The position numbers and the translations under genes were made by a program. Positions 7,726 through 15,564 of a stretch of 44,326 bases of DNA are shown in pieces. The stretch is from NCBI GenBank assembly GCA_036500145.1, contig DASYCO010000060.1, forward strand, positions 1-44,326, written 5' to 3'. Source of the DNA: CAMAVH01 sp036500145 (GTDB lineage Bacteria > Pseudomonadota > Alphaproteobacteria > SMXQ01). The stretch's first letter is position 1. The number at the start of each line of letters is the position of its first letter. Under the pieces are notes generated by a model. That model was not told the origin of the DNA, ran no database searches, and saw only the letters and a list, made by a program, of their open reading frames with translations.

Positions 7726-8745
7726 TTAGTCCATCGGCTGGGTGACGGTCTCGAAGCGCTTCACCACCGATTCCGGCACCTTCATGATGTCGGAGACGTC
7801 GGAGGCGATGTCCGTGCCGGATGCGATGTCGAGGTCGATCTGGCGCTTCTTGGCGTCGGCGACGAAGGCCGGGTCCTTGGCCATCTTGTCGAAGGCGGCG
7901 CGCAGGAAGGCCACACGGTCGGCCGGCGTGCCCGGCGTCACCGCCGGCGAGCGGCCGACGGTCGCCGCCACGGCGAGCAGCTTCATGACGGCCTTGTCCT
8001 CGTCCGTCTTGCCCAGTTCCACGATCGTCGGGACTTCGGGGATGCGCGGGTCGCGCGTCAGGCCGATGGAGTAGAGGATGGCGACCTTCTTGTCGCGCAG
8101 CCAGTCCGGCTTCGTGTCGAGATATTCCCAGCTCGTGCTGCCGAGGCCGTTGGCCTCGTTGCGCTCGACGGCGAGGCCGGTGGCGACGGCGGAGGTGTAG
8201 CCGCGCACGACCTTGAACTTGGTGCCGATCAGGCGGTTGAGCGCCCAAGGCACGGTGGCGCCGGTGCCCGTCGGGCTGTTGGCGGCGAAGATCACTTCCG
8301 TCGTCTTGGCGCCTTCCAGCGTCGTCACCGGCGCGTCCATGCGCACCAGGCCGAACTGCGGGGCGCTGGAGACGCGGCCGAGCCAGCCGAACTTCTCCGG
8401 CGAATAGCGCGCGCTCGGCTCGATCAGCCGGTTGGTCACGATGGTCGGCTGGAACAGGCCGATCACGGTGCCGTCCTGCGGCGCCACGTTGGCGAACCAT
8501 TCGGCGGCGCGCACGCTGGAAGCGCCCGGCATGTTGCGCGGCACCAGCACCGGGTTGCCCGGGAGGTACTTGCTCAGGTACTGCGCGATCAGGCGGCCGG
8601 CCAGGTCGTAGCCGCCGCCGGCGTCGGAGCCGATCAGCATGGTGAAGGACTTGCCCTTCAGGAACTCCTCCGGGGTCTGCGCCGCCGCCGTGCCGGCGAC
8701 GAGCATCGCCGTGCAGCCCATGAGACTCATCAGTAGCTTCTTCAT
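7726..8745 (-). CDS. Tripartite tricarboxylate transporter substrate-binding protein (TctC/Bug family)
   Basis: About 340 residues with a signal peptide (MKKLLMSLMGCTAMLVAGTAAA, cut before QTPEEF). The ligand loop is canonical: LIGSDAGGGYDLAGR, then YLPGNPVLVPRNMPGASS and PQDGTVIGLF. Two in-phase ATGs lie at 8751 and 8745; AGGGAAG abuts the first, so the second with 6-nt spacing is chosen. The gene follows hyuB copy 2 by about 50 nt and is most simply the uptake component for the substrate handled by that hyuA-hyuB pair, bringing a carboxylate or amide to a TctAB complex encoded elsewhere. The hairpin at 7666-7693 follows the stop. Confidence 0.92.
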   Translation of the reverse strand: MKKLLMSLMGCTAMLVAGTAAAQTPEEFLKGKSFTMLIGSDAGGGYDLAGRLIAQYLSKYLPGNPVLVPRNMPGASSVRAAEWFANVAPQDGTVIGLFQPTIVTNRLIEPSARYSPEKFGWLGRVSSAPQFGLVRMDAPVTTLEGAKTTEVIFAANSPTGTGATVPWALNRLIGTKFKVVRGYTSAVATGLAVERNEANGLGSTSWEYLDTKPDWLRDKKVAILYSIGLTRDPRIPEVPTIVELGKTDEDKAVMKLLAVAATVGRSPAVTPGTPADRVAFLRAAFDKMAKDPAFVADAKKRQIDLDIASGTDIASDVSDIMKVPESVVKRFETVTQPMD

Positions 8746-8797
8746 CGTCATCTTCCCTGTCAGAGGATTGAAAACCTTTTACCGCACGCCGTAATCG

Positions 8798-10489
8798 TCA
8801 CAGGCCGCCGTAATCTCGCGCCGCCGCTTCCTGCGTGACGTAGCCACGCAGGACATCCTGCTTCAGCGCATCCTTCGCACGCGACGCGGGATCGCCCCAG
8901 CCGCCGCCGCCGCCGATCTCGACGTGAACCACGTCGCCGACCTCCAGCGCATATCCCTTCGTCTTGCGCAGCACTTCCTGCGCGCCGTTCGGCTTGTGCA
9001 CCGTGACCCAGCCCGGCACGCCGTCCTTGCCGCCTTGTACGCCCCAGGGCGGGCAATCGATACGGTCGAATTTGACGATCAATTTGCACGGCACCAGCAC
9101 GCGGTAGACGTAGTCGACGCCGAGGCCGCCGCGGAACTTGCCGGCGCCGCCCGAGTCGGGGCGCATGGAGAAGTTCTCGATGCGCAGCGGGTAGAGCGAT
9201 TCCTGCAGCTCCATCGGGATGATGCGCGTGTCGCCGTGCGCCATGGTGCGGAACGGGCCGGCGCCGTCGTGGCCGTCGGACGCGCCCCAGCCGCCGTAGC
9301 CGTTGGCGTGGCAGTCGAACGACTTGCCGTCGGCCGTCTTGCCCTGGAAGCGGAAGCCCGAGAAGGTGCCGTAATGGCCGGCCGGGGCACGGTCCGGCAG
9401 GGCCGGCGCCAGCGCGCGGACGATCACGTCGATGGCGGTCGGGAACGGCTGCGAGTAGTTGCCCATCGGCGCGGTCGGGTCGGCGCTCAGGATCTTGCCT
9501 TCCGGCAGGATGAGCTTGAGCGGGCGGAAGGTGCCTTCGTTGGCCGGCTCGCTGTTGCCGAGCAGGTACTTGAAGGCGACGCGCGCCGTGGTGCGGCCGC
9601 CGCCGAAGTAGCCGGAGTTGATGCAGCCTTTCACCTGGTCGGCGATATTGGAATAGTCGACCGTCATCTCGTCGCCGGCAATGGTCACCGTGGCGGCGAT
9701 GGGGATCGGCGTGTTGCCTTCGCCGTCGTTGTCGAGGAAGGCGTCGGCCGAATAGGTGCCGTCCTTCAGGCTGCGGATCCAGGCGCGCGCTTCCTGCTCG
9801 CTCTGGTCGAGGATCGTCGCCAGCGCCGCGAGGTAGGTGTCGGCGCCGTACTTGTCGGCGAGCGCCGCCGTGTGGTCGCGCCCGAGCAGGCAGCCGGCGA
9901 GCTGTGCCGCGATGTCGCCCATCAGGGCCTCGCGCTCGCGCGTGTTGTTCTCGATGATGCGGTAGACTTCCTCGATCGGCTCGCCCTTGGACCACAGCTT
10001 GATGGAGCGCAGCTGCAGGCCTTCCATGAAGATGTCGGTCGAGCGCGGCACAGAGCCGCCGATGTCGACCCAGTGCACGTTGATGGCGAAGAAGCCGACC
10101 AGCGTCTTGCCGCCTTCGCCGGCGAAGATCGGCGTGTACATCACGGTGTTGTTGAGATGCTGGCCCTGCACCGCCGCGTGGTTGCAGACGAGCACGTCGC
10201 CGTGGTGCAGGCGGTCCTTGCCGTAGGTCGCGATGCCGTCGCGCACCGCCATGCCGACGGAATCGGCGACGAAGATGGGCATGCCGCCGCGGCACTGGGC
10301 GATCAGCTCGCCGTCCGGGCCGGCGAGGCCGACGGCGAAGTCCTTGTATTCGTAGATGTAGGGGCTGAAGGCCGTGCGCGTGATGTTGGCGTCGATCTGG
10401 TCGGTGATCGACACGACGCCGTGGCGGATGACCTCGAGAGTGATCGGGTCCACAGCGGTGCGTCCGGGCTTCTGGGCAATGCCGTCCAT
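8798..10489 (-). CDS. hyuB: Hydantoinase B / oxoprolinase beta subunit, copy 2
   Basis: 563 residues from ATG 10489, whose AGGAGAG ribosome site overlaps the stop codon of the upstream hyuA; a longer frame upstream is only the antisense-phase of hyuA and has no support. It begins MDGIAQKPGRTAVDPITLEV and carries family stretches TRTAFSPYIYEYKDF, CNHAAVQGQHLNNTVMYTP, NSGYFGGGRTTARVAFKYLL, the Gly-rich GGLGVDYVYRVL and the C-terminal VHVEIGGGGGWGDPASR. It is the complete version of the truncated copy at the left edge; the first 250 residues of the two are close to identical. Catalytic partner of HyuA in ATP-dependent opening of a cyclic amide. Middle gene of hyuA-hyuB-tctC. Confidence 0.95.
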   Translation of the reverse strand: MDGIAQKPGRTAVDPITLEVIRHGVVSITDQIDANITRTAFSPYIYEYKDFAVGLAGPDGELIAQCRGGMPIFVADSVGMAVRDGIATYGKDRLHHGDVLVCNHAAVQGQHLNNTVMYTPIFAGEGGKTLVGFFAINVHWVDIGGSVPRSTDIFMEGLQLRSIKLWSKGEPIEEVYRIIENNTREREALMGDIAAQLAGCLLGRDHTAALADKYGADTYLAALATILDQSEQEARAWIRSLKDGTYSADAFLDNDGEGNTPIPIAATVTIAGDEMTVDYSNIADQVKGCINSGYFGGGRTTARVAFKYLLGNSEPANEGTFRPLKLILPEGKILSADPTAPMGNYSQPFPTAIDVIVRALAPALPDRAPAGHYGTFSGFRFQGKTADGKSFDCHANGYGGWGASDGHDGAGPFRTMAHGDTRIIPMELQESLYPLRIENFSMRPDSGGAGKFRGGLGVDYVYRVLVPCKLIVKFDRIDCPPWGVQGGKDGVPGWVTVHKPNGAQEVLRKTKGYALEVGDVVHVEIGGGGGWGDPASRAKDALKQDVLRGYVTQEAAARDYGGL

Positions 10490-10500
10490 CGTCAACTCTC

Positions 10501-12546
10501 CTACTTGCCGCAGTGGATGCGGATTTCCTTGAGCGGCCCGATCTCGAAGCTGTCGGTGGGGCCGACGATGGTGGTCGAGCCGTATTCCTCGAGCACCGCC
10601 GGGCCTTCGCCCTTGAAGCCGATGGGCAGCGAATAGCGGTCGAACACCTTGGCCTGCACCATCTTCTTCAGGCTGCTGAAGTAGACGGGGCGTTCCCCTT
10701 CGACGGCGCCGATGGTGGCGGCGTCGGGCAGCTTGGCGAGATCCGGCCGGCGCTGGCGCGCGAAGGCCGACAGGTGCAGCGCCTGGAACTCGGCGCCGGC
10801 CTTGGCGTCGGCATGGCCATAGCGCCGCTTGTAGTCGCGCTCGAAGCCGGCGCGCACGGCGGCAGCGCCATTCAGGCCGCTGACCGGCACCTTGATGTTG
10901 TGGCGCTGGCCGATGTAGCGCATCTCGGCGAAGCGCTCGAAGAACACTTCGGTCGCGCCGAATTCGGCCGCGAGAGAGGCCGCGGCCTCCTTCTCCATGG
11001 CGGCGAAGACCTTCTCCGTCTGCCCCACCGTCTCGTCGCCGAGCGGGCTGGTGAAGGTGGTGGCAAGATCGAGCCGCGCGTCGGCGAGCAGCATGCCGAC
11101 GGCGGAGAAGTTGCCCGGCGCCGGCGGGATGACGACCATCGGGATCGACAGTTCGTGCGCGAGCGCCGAAGAGTGCAGCGGTCCGCCGCCGCCATAGCTG
11201 AACAGCACGAAGTCGCGCGGGTCGAGGCCGTGCTGCACGGAGACCTGGCGGATCGCGCCGGCCATGATGACGGTGCCGATGGCGAGGATGCCGTCGGCCA
11301 TGCGCACCGCGCCGTCCGCGCCGGTGTAGCCGAGCGGATCGGCGATCTTGCGGATGGCGCGCTCGGCGCCTTCGGTGTCGAGCGACAGCTCGCCGCCGAG
11401 GAAGCGCGCCGGGTTCAGGCGGCCGAGCACCAGGTTGGCGTCGGTGATGGTCGGCTCGGTGCCGCCGCGGCGATAGCAGACGGGGCCCGGCGTGGAGGAC
11501 GCGCTCTGCGGGCCGACGTGCAGGCGATTCTGCGAATCGACCCAGGCGATGGAGCCGCCGCCGGCGCCCACTTCGACGATGTCGATGACCGGCGACTTGA
11601 TCGGAAAGCCCTTTGTGTAGCCGTTGGCGTAGTAGACCGAATCGACGGAGAAGCGGCCGTTCTCGACCAGCGCGCATTTCGCCGTCGTGCCGCCCATGTC
11701 GAAGGCGATGATGTTCTTGAGGCCAAGGGCCTCGCCATAGGCGCCGGCGCCGATGCAGCCGCCGATCGGGCCCGACTCGACCAAGCCCACCGGCTGGCGG
11801 CAGGTGCGCTCGACGGAGAGCAGCCCGCCGTTCGAGCCCATCATGAAGAGCGAGCCCGGGAAGCCCTTGCCGCGCAGGTCGGTTTCCAGGTTGCGGATGT
11901 AGCTGTTCACCTGCGGGCCGACATAGGCGTTGGCGGCGACCGTGGAGGCGCGCTCGTATTCGTACCACTCGCGGGTGAGGTCGGTGCTGTGGGTGACGTA
12001 GACGTCGGGCAGGAGCTTCTTCAGGTAGGTCGCCGCCTGCTCCTCATGCGCCGGGTTGGCGTAGGAGTTCATGAAGAAGACGGCGACGGCCTCGATCTTC
12101 TCGGCCTTGATCTCTTCCGCCAGGGCGTCGAGGCCGGCGAGGTCGAGCGGCGTGATCTCGTTGCCTTCGCTGTCCAGGCGCTCGACCACCTCGAAGCGGC
12201 GCTCGCGCGGAATCAGCGGCTCGTCGCGCTGGTAGTGCAGGTCGAACGGGTCTGGGCGGTTGCCGCGCGCGATCTCGATCACGTCGCGGAAGCCCTTCGT
12301 CGTCACCAGGGCCGCCTTGGCGCCGTTGCGCTGGATGTAGGCGTTGATGACGAGGGTGGTGCCGTGGTTCAGGAAGGTCGCCTGGTCAGGCGTCAGCTTC
12401 GCCTTGCCGAAGCAGTCGAGGATGCCGCTGACGAAGTTGTCGTAGGTCGTCGGGCTCTTGGTGTAGACGACCTTGCCCGCCTCGTGGTCGTAGGCCACGA
12501 GATCCGTGAACGTGCCGCCGATGTCGACAGCCACCACATACGCCAT
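10501..12546 (-). CDS. hyuA: Hydantoinase A / oxoprolinase alpha subunit, copy 2
   Basis: 681 residues, the same length as copy 1 and alignable without gaps; differences concentrate in two stretches, about residues 120-145 (after PRERRFEV) and about 510-545 (after LLADARLD), while the ATP site DIGGTFTDLV, GGTTAKCALV and SYGGGGPLH regions are unchanged. ATG 12546 has GGGGAG at 6-nt spacing. It heads the operon hyuA-hyuB-tctC and is divergent from a LysR regulator, which is the likely controller through the inverted repeat at 12702-12736. Two near-identical amidases so close together imply duplication followed by divergence of substrate or regulation. Confidence 0.95.
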   Translation of the reverse strand: MAYVVAVDIGGTFTDLVAYDHEAGKVVYTKSPTTYDNFVSGILDCFGKAKLTPDQATFLNHGTTLVINAYIQRNGAKAALVTTKGFRDVIEIARGNRPDPFDLHYQRDEPLIPRERRFEVVERLDSEGNEITPLDLAGLDALAEEIKAEKIEAVAVFFMNSYANPAHEEQAATYLKKLLPDVYVTHSTDLTREWYEYERASTVAANAYVGPQVNSYIRNLETDLRGKGFPGSLFMMGSNGGLLSVERTCRQPVGLVESGPIGGCIGAGAYGEALGLKNIIAFDMGGTTAKCALVENGRFSVDSVYYANGYTKGFPIKSPVIDIVEVGAGGGSIAWVDSQNRLHVGPQSASSTPGPVCYRRGGTEPTITDANLVLGRLNPARFLGGELSLDTEGAERAIRKIADPLGYTGADGAVRMADGILAIGTVIMAGAIRQVSVQHGLDPRDFVLFSYGGGGPLHSSALAHELSIPMVVIPPAPGNFSAVGMLLADARLDLATTFTSPLGDETVGQTEKVFAAMEKEAAASLAAEFGATEVFFERFAEMRYIGQRHNIKVPVSGLNGAAAVRAGFERDYKRRYGHADAKAGAEFQALHLSAFARQRRPDLAKLPDAATIGAVEGERPVYFSSLKKMVQAKVFDRYSLPIGFKGEGPAVLEEYGSTTIVGPTDSFEIGPLKEIRIHCGK

Positions 12547-12701
12547 TCGGTACTCCCCATGCGCCGGCCCGTCGCATCGCGAGGCGGCACATCCCTAAGC
12601 TTGACTAAAAATGAAGCTGCGTCTGAGGCGCGATGATGAACTTCGCGGCAGACCCATCGAGTTGAGGGCGATATACAGGAGGCGCAGCCCCCAGGTAAAT
12701 T

Positions 12702-12736
12702 CAAGATTATATAGACCTTAGGTCCTATATTACTTG
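12702..12736. promoter_or_regulatory. Inverted-repeat LysR operator candidate in the hyuA / lysR divergent promoter
   Basis: Centred on base 12719 is GACCTTAGGTC (12714-12724), a perfect 5-bp dyad about T. It is nested inside ATAG-N10-CTAT (12711-12728) and outer arms CAAG (12702-12705) and CTTG (12733-12736). The site lies 35-69 nt upstream of the LysR ATG and about 156-190 nt upstream of hyuA. This is where LysR-type regulators bind to repress their own gene and activate a divergent target (T-N11-A style dyads). The rest of the 12547-12770 gap shows only a half-site GACTAA at 12603-12608. Confidence 0.6.
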
Positions 12737-12770
12737 ATCTAACCCTCGCTATTTTTCGCATGGACGGACC

Positions 12771-13697
12771 ATGAAGCCGGAAGCCCTCGACCTCAAAAAA
12801 CTGCGCGCTTTTCAATTGGTTGCGGAGCATGGCAGCCTGCGCCGCGCGGCCCTGCGGCTGAACCTGACGGTCTCCGCCGTCTCCTTCAGCATCCAGCGGC
12901 TGGAGAAGGATCTGGGCGTGCGCCTGTTCCGCCGCCTGCCCAACAAGCTGATCCTGACCACCGAGGGCGAGAACTTCTGCGGCGAGATCGGCGCCGTGTT
13001 CAACGGCATCGAGAAGGCGCTCGGCTCCCTGTCGGCGCAGGCCTCGCCCAAGGGCCGGCTGTCGCTCTCGATCAGCAGCGACCTCGCCTGGTACTTCGTG
13101 CCGCGCATCGGCAAGTTCATGCGCGACTTCCCCGCCGTCGAGCTGACCAACCACATCTACAAGTCCGCCGACGCCCTGCCGCTCGTCAGCAAGGGCGACC
13201 TCGACATCGCCGTCGGCCGCTTTCCCGAGCTGGAGCCGGAACAGCGCCGCTCAGGACGCATACCGAAGACGCTGGAGAAGGACTTGGTGACGCAGACGGG
13301 CTTCTCCCTCGTCTGCCCGGCGGGACACCCGCTGCTGCGCAACAAGCGCCCGCTGCTGGAAGACATCGGCCGCTACCAGCTCGTGCTGATCTCGCGCCAG
13401 TTCACCGTGCGCAAGATGATGGACGCCGTCTTCTCCCAGGCCGGCGTGAACACGCGCAACTGCATCGAGGCCAGCAGCTGCCAGAACGTCTGCGAATTCG
13501 TCGGGCGCGGCATCGGCGTCGGCGTCATCCACACGCTCTGCACCGAGCATGGGCCGAAGGAAGGCCTGCGCTTCATCGACATCACGCCGCATTTCGGCAA
13601 GATCACCTTCTCCGCCGTCTACCGCAAGACGGGCGCCGCCGCCTCGCCAGCCGTGCTCGGCATGCTGGAGATCCTGACCAATCGCGACCTCACATAG
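12771..13697 (+). CDS. LysR-family transcriptional regulator
   Basis: 308 residues. An N-terminal winged helix-turn-helix lies at about residues 7-66 (LKKLRAFQLVAEHGSLRRAALRLNLTVSAVSFSIQRLEKDLGVRLF), followed by the periplasmic-binding-protein-like effector domain (about 95-300; GRLSLSISSDLAWYFVPRIG, GDLDIAVGRFPE, GRGIGVGVI). It is transcribed divergently from the hyuA-hyuB-tctC operon with a 224-nt shared promoter, the usual layout for a LysR activator and its target. The inducer is probably the substrate or a product of the hydantoinase-like enzyme. The ribosome site is weak (GGACGGACC), and the long inverted repeat at 12702-12736 suggests autoregulation. Confidence 0.93.
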   Translation: MKPEALDLKKLRAFQLVAEHGSLRRAALRLNLTVSAVSFSIQRLEKDLGVRLFRRLPNKLILTTEGENFCGEIGAVFNGIEKALGSLSAQASPKGRLSLSISSDLAWYFVPRIGKFMRDFPAVELTNHIYKSADALPLVSKGDLDIAVGRFPELEPEQRRSGRIPKTLEKDLVTQTGFSLVCPAGHPLLRNKRPLLEDIGRYQLVLISRQFTVRKMMDAVFSQAGVNTRNCIEASSCQNVCEFVGRGIGVGVIHTLCTEHGPKEGLRFIDITPHFGKITFSAVYRKTGAAASPAVLGMLEILTNRDLT

Positions 13698-13723
13698 TTG
13701 CCCATTCGCGCACTTATCAAAAC

Positions 13724-13742
13724 GCTGTACCTGAGATACAGC
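13724..13742. promoter_or_regulatory. Operator candidate GCTGTA-N7-TACAGC upstream of FAH-family gene
   Basis: Perfect 6-bp arms GCTGTA (13724-13729) and TACAGC (13737-13742) separated by 7 nt, ending 75 nt before the start of the FAH-family gene. The GTA-N7-TAC core has LysR-box geometry, and a lysR gene lies immediately upstream. No T-run follows, so termination of the lysR transcript is a less likely role. Confidence 0.45.
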
Positions 13743-13817
13743 AAAGATTGAATATTTACGCATCACGGCGCGCAGGCTATTGGACGACCCACCCCCGACA
13801 ACAGATGGCGATGGATC

Positions 13818-14750
13818 ATGGCGAATTTCGCGCTTCTCAATTTCTCCGACAGTGGCGTCGCGACGCCGGGCCTGCGCGTCGGTGACGCCGTGCTCTCCGT
13901 CGCGGACGGCCTGCGGCTGACCGGCCAGGCGCCCTCGCCGGCCTACGCCACGACGAAGGACATCCTCGGCCACTGGGCCGCCGCCGAACCCGTCCTCGAA
14001 AAGATCGCCGACGGCGTCGAGCAGGGCGGCGAATTCGCCAAGGCCGCGAAGCCCCTGTCGTCGGTGAAGCTGATGGCGCCGATCCTCTACCCCGACGCGA
14101 TCCTCTGCGCCTTCGCCAACTACACTGACCACATGAAGGAAATGTCCGACCGCTCGCCGCCGGACAAGACCAAGGTCAATCCGCTGTTCTTCTTCAAGCA
14201 TCCGCGTTCGGTCATCGGCCCCGAGGACACCGTGCAGCTGCCGGCCTTCTCGAAGCAGGTCGACTGGGAGGCCGAGCTAGCCGTCGTCATCGGCGACCCG
14301 GCGCGCAACGTCGCCGTCGAGAACGCCATGAAGCATGTGGCGGGCTACACGATCATCAACGACCTCAGCCTGCGCGACCAGGGCAACCGCCCCGACTGGA
14401 ACATGCGCCACGACTTCCTGTCGGGCAAAAGCTTCGACACCGGCGCGCCCATGGGCCCGTGGATCGTGCCCGCCAAGCAGATCCCCGACATTTACAACCT
14501 GTCGCTGAAGCAGTGGATCGCCGGCGAGCTGATGCAGGACTCCTCGACCTCCTACATCCACTTCACCATCGCAGAGCTGATCGCCTATCTCTCGGCGAAG
14601 TTCACGCTGCATCCGGGCGACGTCATCGCCACCGGCTCGCCCTCGGGCAACGGCCGGCCGCGCGGCATCTTCCTGGCCCCCGGTCAGGACCTCACCATCG
14701 AGATCGAAGGCATCGGCCGCCTGCACAACCCCATCCTGCAGGGCGTCTAG
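13818..14750 (+). CDS. Fumarylacetoacetate hydrolase (FAH) family protein
   Basis: 310 residues with an N-terminal unique domain (1-80) and the FAH catalytic fold from about 90. The metal-binding pair DWEAELAVVIG (E151 and E153 by position) precedes GYTIINDLSLRD, whose Asp completes the metal set; the last conserved block is HPGDVIATGSPSGNGRPR. FAH relatives hydrolyse or decarboxylate beta-diketo or 2-oxo acids after ring opening (acylpyruvases, 2-hydroxyhepta-dienedioate isomerases). Standing alone on the plus strand after lysR, it may belong to the same degradation pathway as hyuA-hyuB. Weak ribosome site upstream of ATG 13818; another ATG at 13811 is out of frame. A hairpin at 14759-14794 follows. 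Confidence 0.9.
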   Translation: MANFALLNFSDSGVATPGLRVGDAVLSVADGLRLTGQAPSPAYATTKDILGHWAAAEPVLEKIADGVEQGGEFAKAAKPLSSVKLMAPILYPDAILCAFANYTDHMKEMSDRSPPDKTKVNPLFFFKHPRSVIGPEDTVQLPAFSKQVDWEAELAVVIGDPARNVAVENAMKHVAGYTIINDLSLRDQGNRPDWNMRHDFLSGKSFDTGAPMGPWIVPAKQIPDIYNLSLKQWIAGELMQDSSTSYIHFTIAELIAYLSAKFTLHPGDVIATGSPSGNGRPRGIFLAPGQDLTIEIEGIGRLHNPILQGV

Positions 14751-14758
14751 CCATCCGG

Positions 14759-14794
14759 CATGCGGCGAGGTCGACACGCGACCCTCGCCGCATG
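14759..14794 (+). terminator. Strong hairpin downstream of the FAH-family gene
   Basis: CATGCGGCGAGG (14759-14770) pairs perfectly over 12 bp with CCTCGCCGCATG (14783-14794), with further TCG/CGA pairing inside. It starts 9 nt after the stop codon. No T-run follows, so it may be a hairpin-only terminator or need Rho. Confidence 0.55.
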
Positions 14795-14885
14795 TCGCCT
14801 TCAACCATCTGATTTACTTATAATTTTCTCCACACCCGGGCTGCTTCGAACAGCTCGCCCGGAAATCCTCTTGTTTTAAGATGCA

Positions 14886-14901
14886 CTAAGATATATCTTA
14901 G
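14886..14901. promoter_or_regulatory. 16-bp perfect palindrome upstream of the PadR gene
   Basis: CTAAGATATATCTTAG (14886-14901) reads the same on both strands and lies 32-47 nt before the PadR ATG, overlapping where a promoter should be. PadR proteins usually repress their own operon from a short palindrome in this position, so this is the likely autoregulatory site for PadR and the reductase. Confidence 0.65.
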
Positions 14902-14932
14902 ATACGTCTTGATAACTCATAGAGGATACAGA

Positions 14933-15535
14933 ATGCATATTCACCATAGACATCAACCACATGGCCAACGCGGCATGCGCCCGACCCGAGGCCATGGCCG
15001 AGGCGGCTGGACCGAAACCGACGGCCTGGCCGGCGGCTGGGACAAGGGCGAACGCGGCATGGGCCGCGCCGGCGGACGCCGCCGCATGTTCGACAATGGC
15101 GAGCTCCGGCTCCTGCTGCTCATGCTGATCGGCGAACAGCCGCGTCATGGCTACGACCTGATCCGCGGCATCGAGGAACGCACCGGCGGCGTCTACGCGC
15201 CGAGCCCTGGCGTCGTCTACCCGACCCTGACCCTCCTCGCCGACATTGGCGTCATCGTCGAGCAGGAAGCCGAAGGCGCCCGCAAGGTCTTCGCCATCAC
15301 TCCGCAAGGCACGACCTTCCTCGCGGAGAACGCCGACCATGTGACCGCCATGACCGAGCGCCTCAAGGCGCTGGCCGAGAACCGCGAGCGCGGCGGCGCC
15401 ATCCCCCTGCGCCGGGCCATGCACAACCTGCGCAGCGTGCTGATGAACAAGCTGTCGGAAGGCGTCGACAAGGACCGCATCCACAGCGCCGTCGCCCTGA
15501 TCGACGAAGCCGCGCGAAAGATCGAGCAGCTTTGA
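14933..15535 (+). CDS. PadR-family regulator with His-rich N-terminus (NfeR/YqjI-like)
   Basis: 200 residues from ATG 14933 (AGAGGAT 6 nt upstream). The N-terminus is rich in histidine and arginine (H at 2, 4, 5, 7, 10 and 21), followed by a Gly-rich linker, then the PadR winged helix from about 57: ELRLLLLMLIGEQPRHGYDLIRGIEERTGG and the GVVYPTLTLLADIGVI recognition stretch; a C-terminal helix supports dimerisation. E. coli YqjI (NfeR) has a comparable metal-binding extension and represses the ferric reductase YqjH in response to nickel and iron. Here the next gene, 29 nt downstream, is that same reductase family. I infer metal-responsive repression; the arrangement is co-directional where E. 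coli is divergent. Confidence 0.88.
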   Translation: MHIHHRHQPHGQRGMRPTRGHGRGGWTETDGLAGGWDKGERGMGRAGGRRRMFDNGELRLLLLMLIGEQPRHGYDLIRGIEERTGGVYAPSPGVVYPTLTLLADIGVIVEQEAEGARKVFAITPQGTTFLAENADHVTAMTERLKALAENRERGGAIPLRRAMHNLRSVLMNKLSEGVDKDRIHSAVALIDEAARKIEQL

Positions 15536-15564
15536 GCCCGCCGGACAGCCTTGAGGAAGAAGCC

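Noticed and set aside
10490..11968. N-terminal extension of hyuB copy 2 to a 1056-residue protein
   Set aside because: The extra residues lie out of phase over hyuA; the ribosome site AGGAGAG sits before ATG 10489 and HyuB copy 1 starts at the same point.
10513..12636. 707-residue plus-strand frame over hyuA copy 2
   Set aside because: Antisense to HyuA with conserved motifs; low-complexity composition and no motif.
15532..15564. TTG start for the siderophore reductase overlapping padR
   Set aside because: ATG at 15565 has GAGGAA at proper spacing; the TTG has none.
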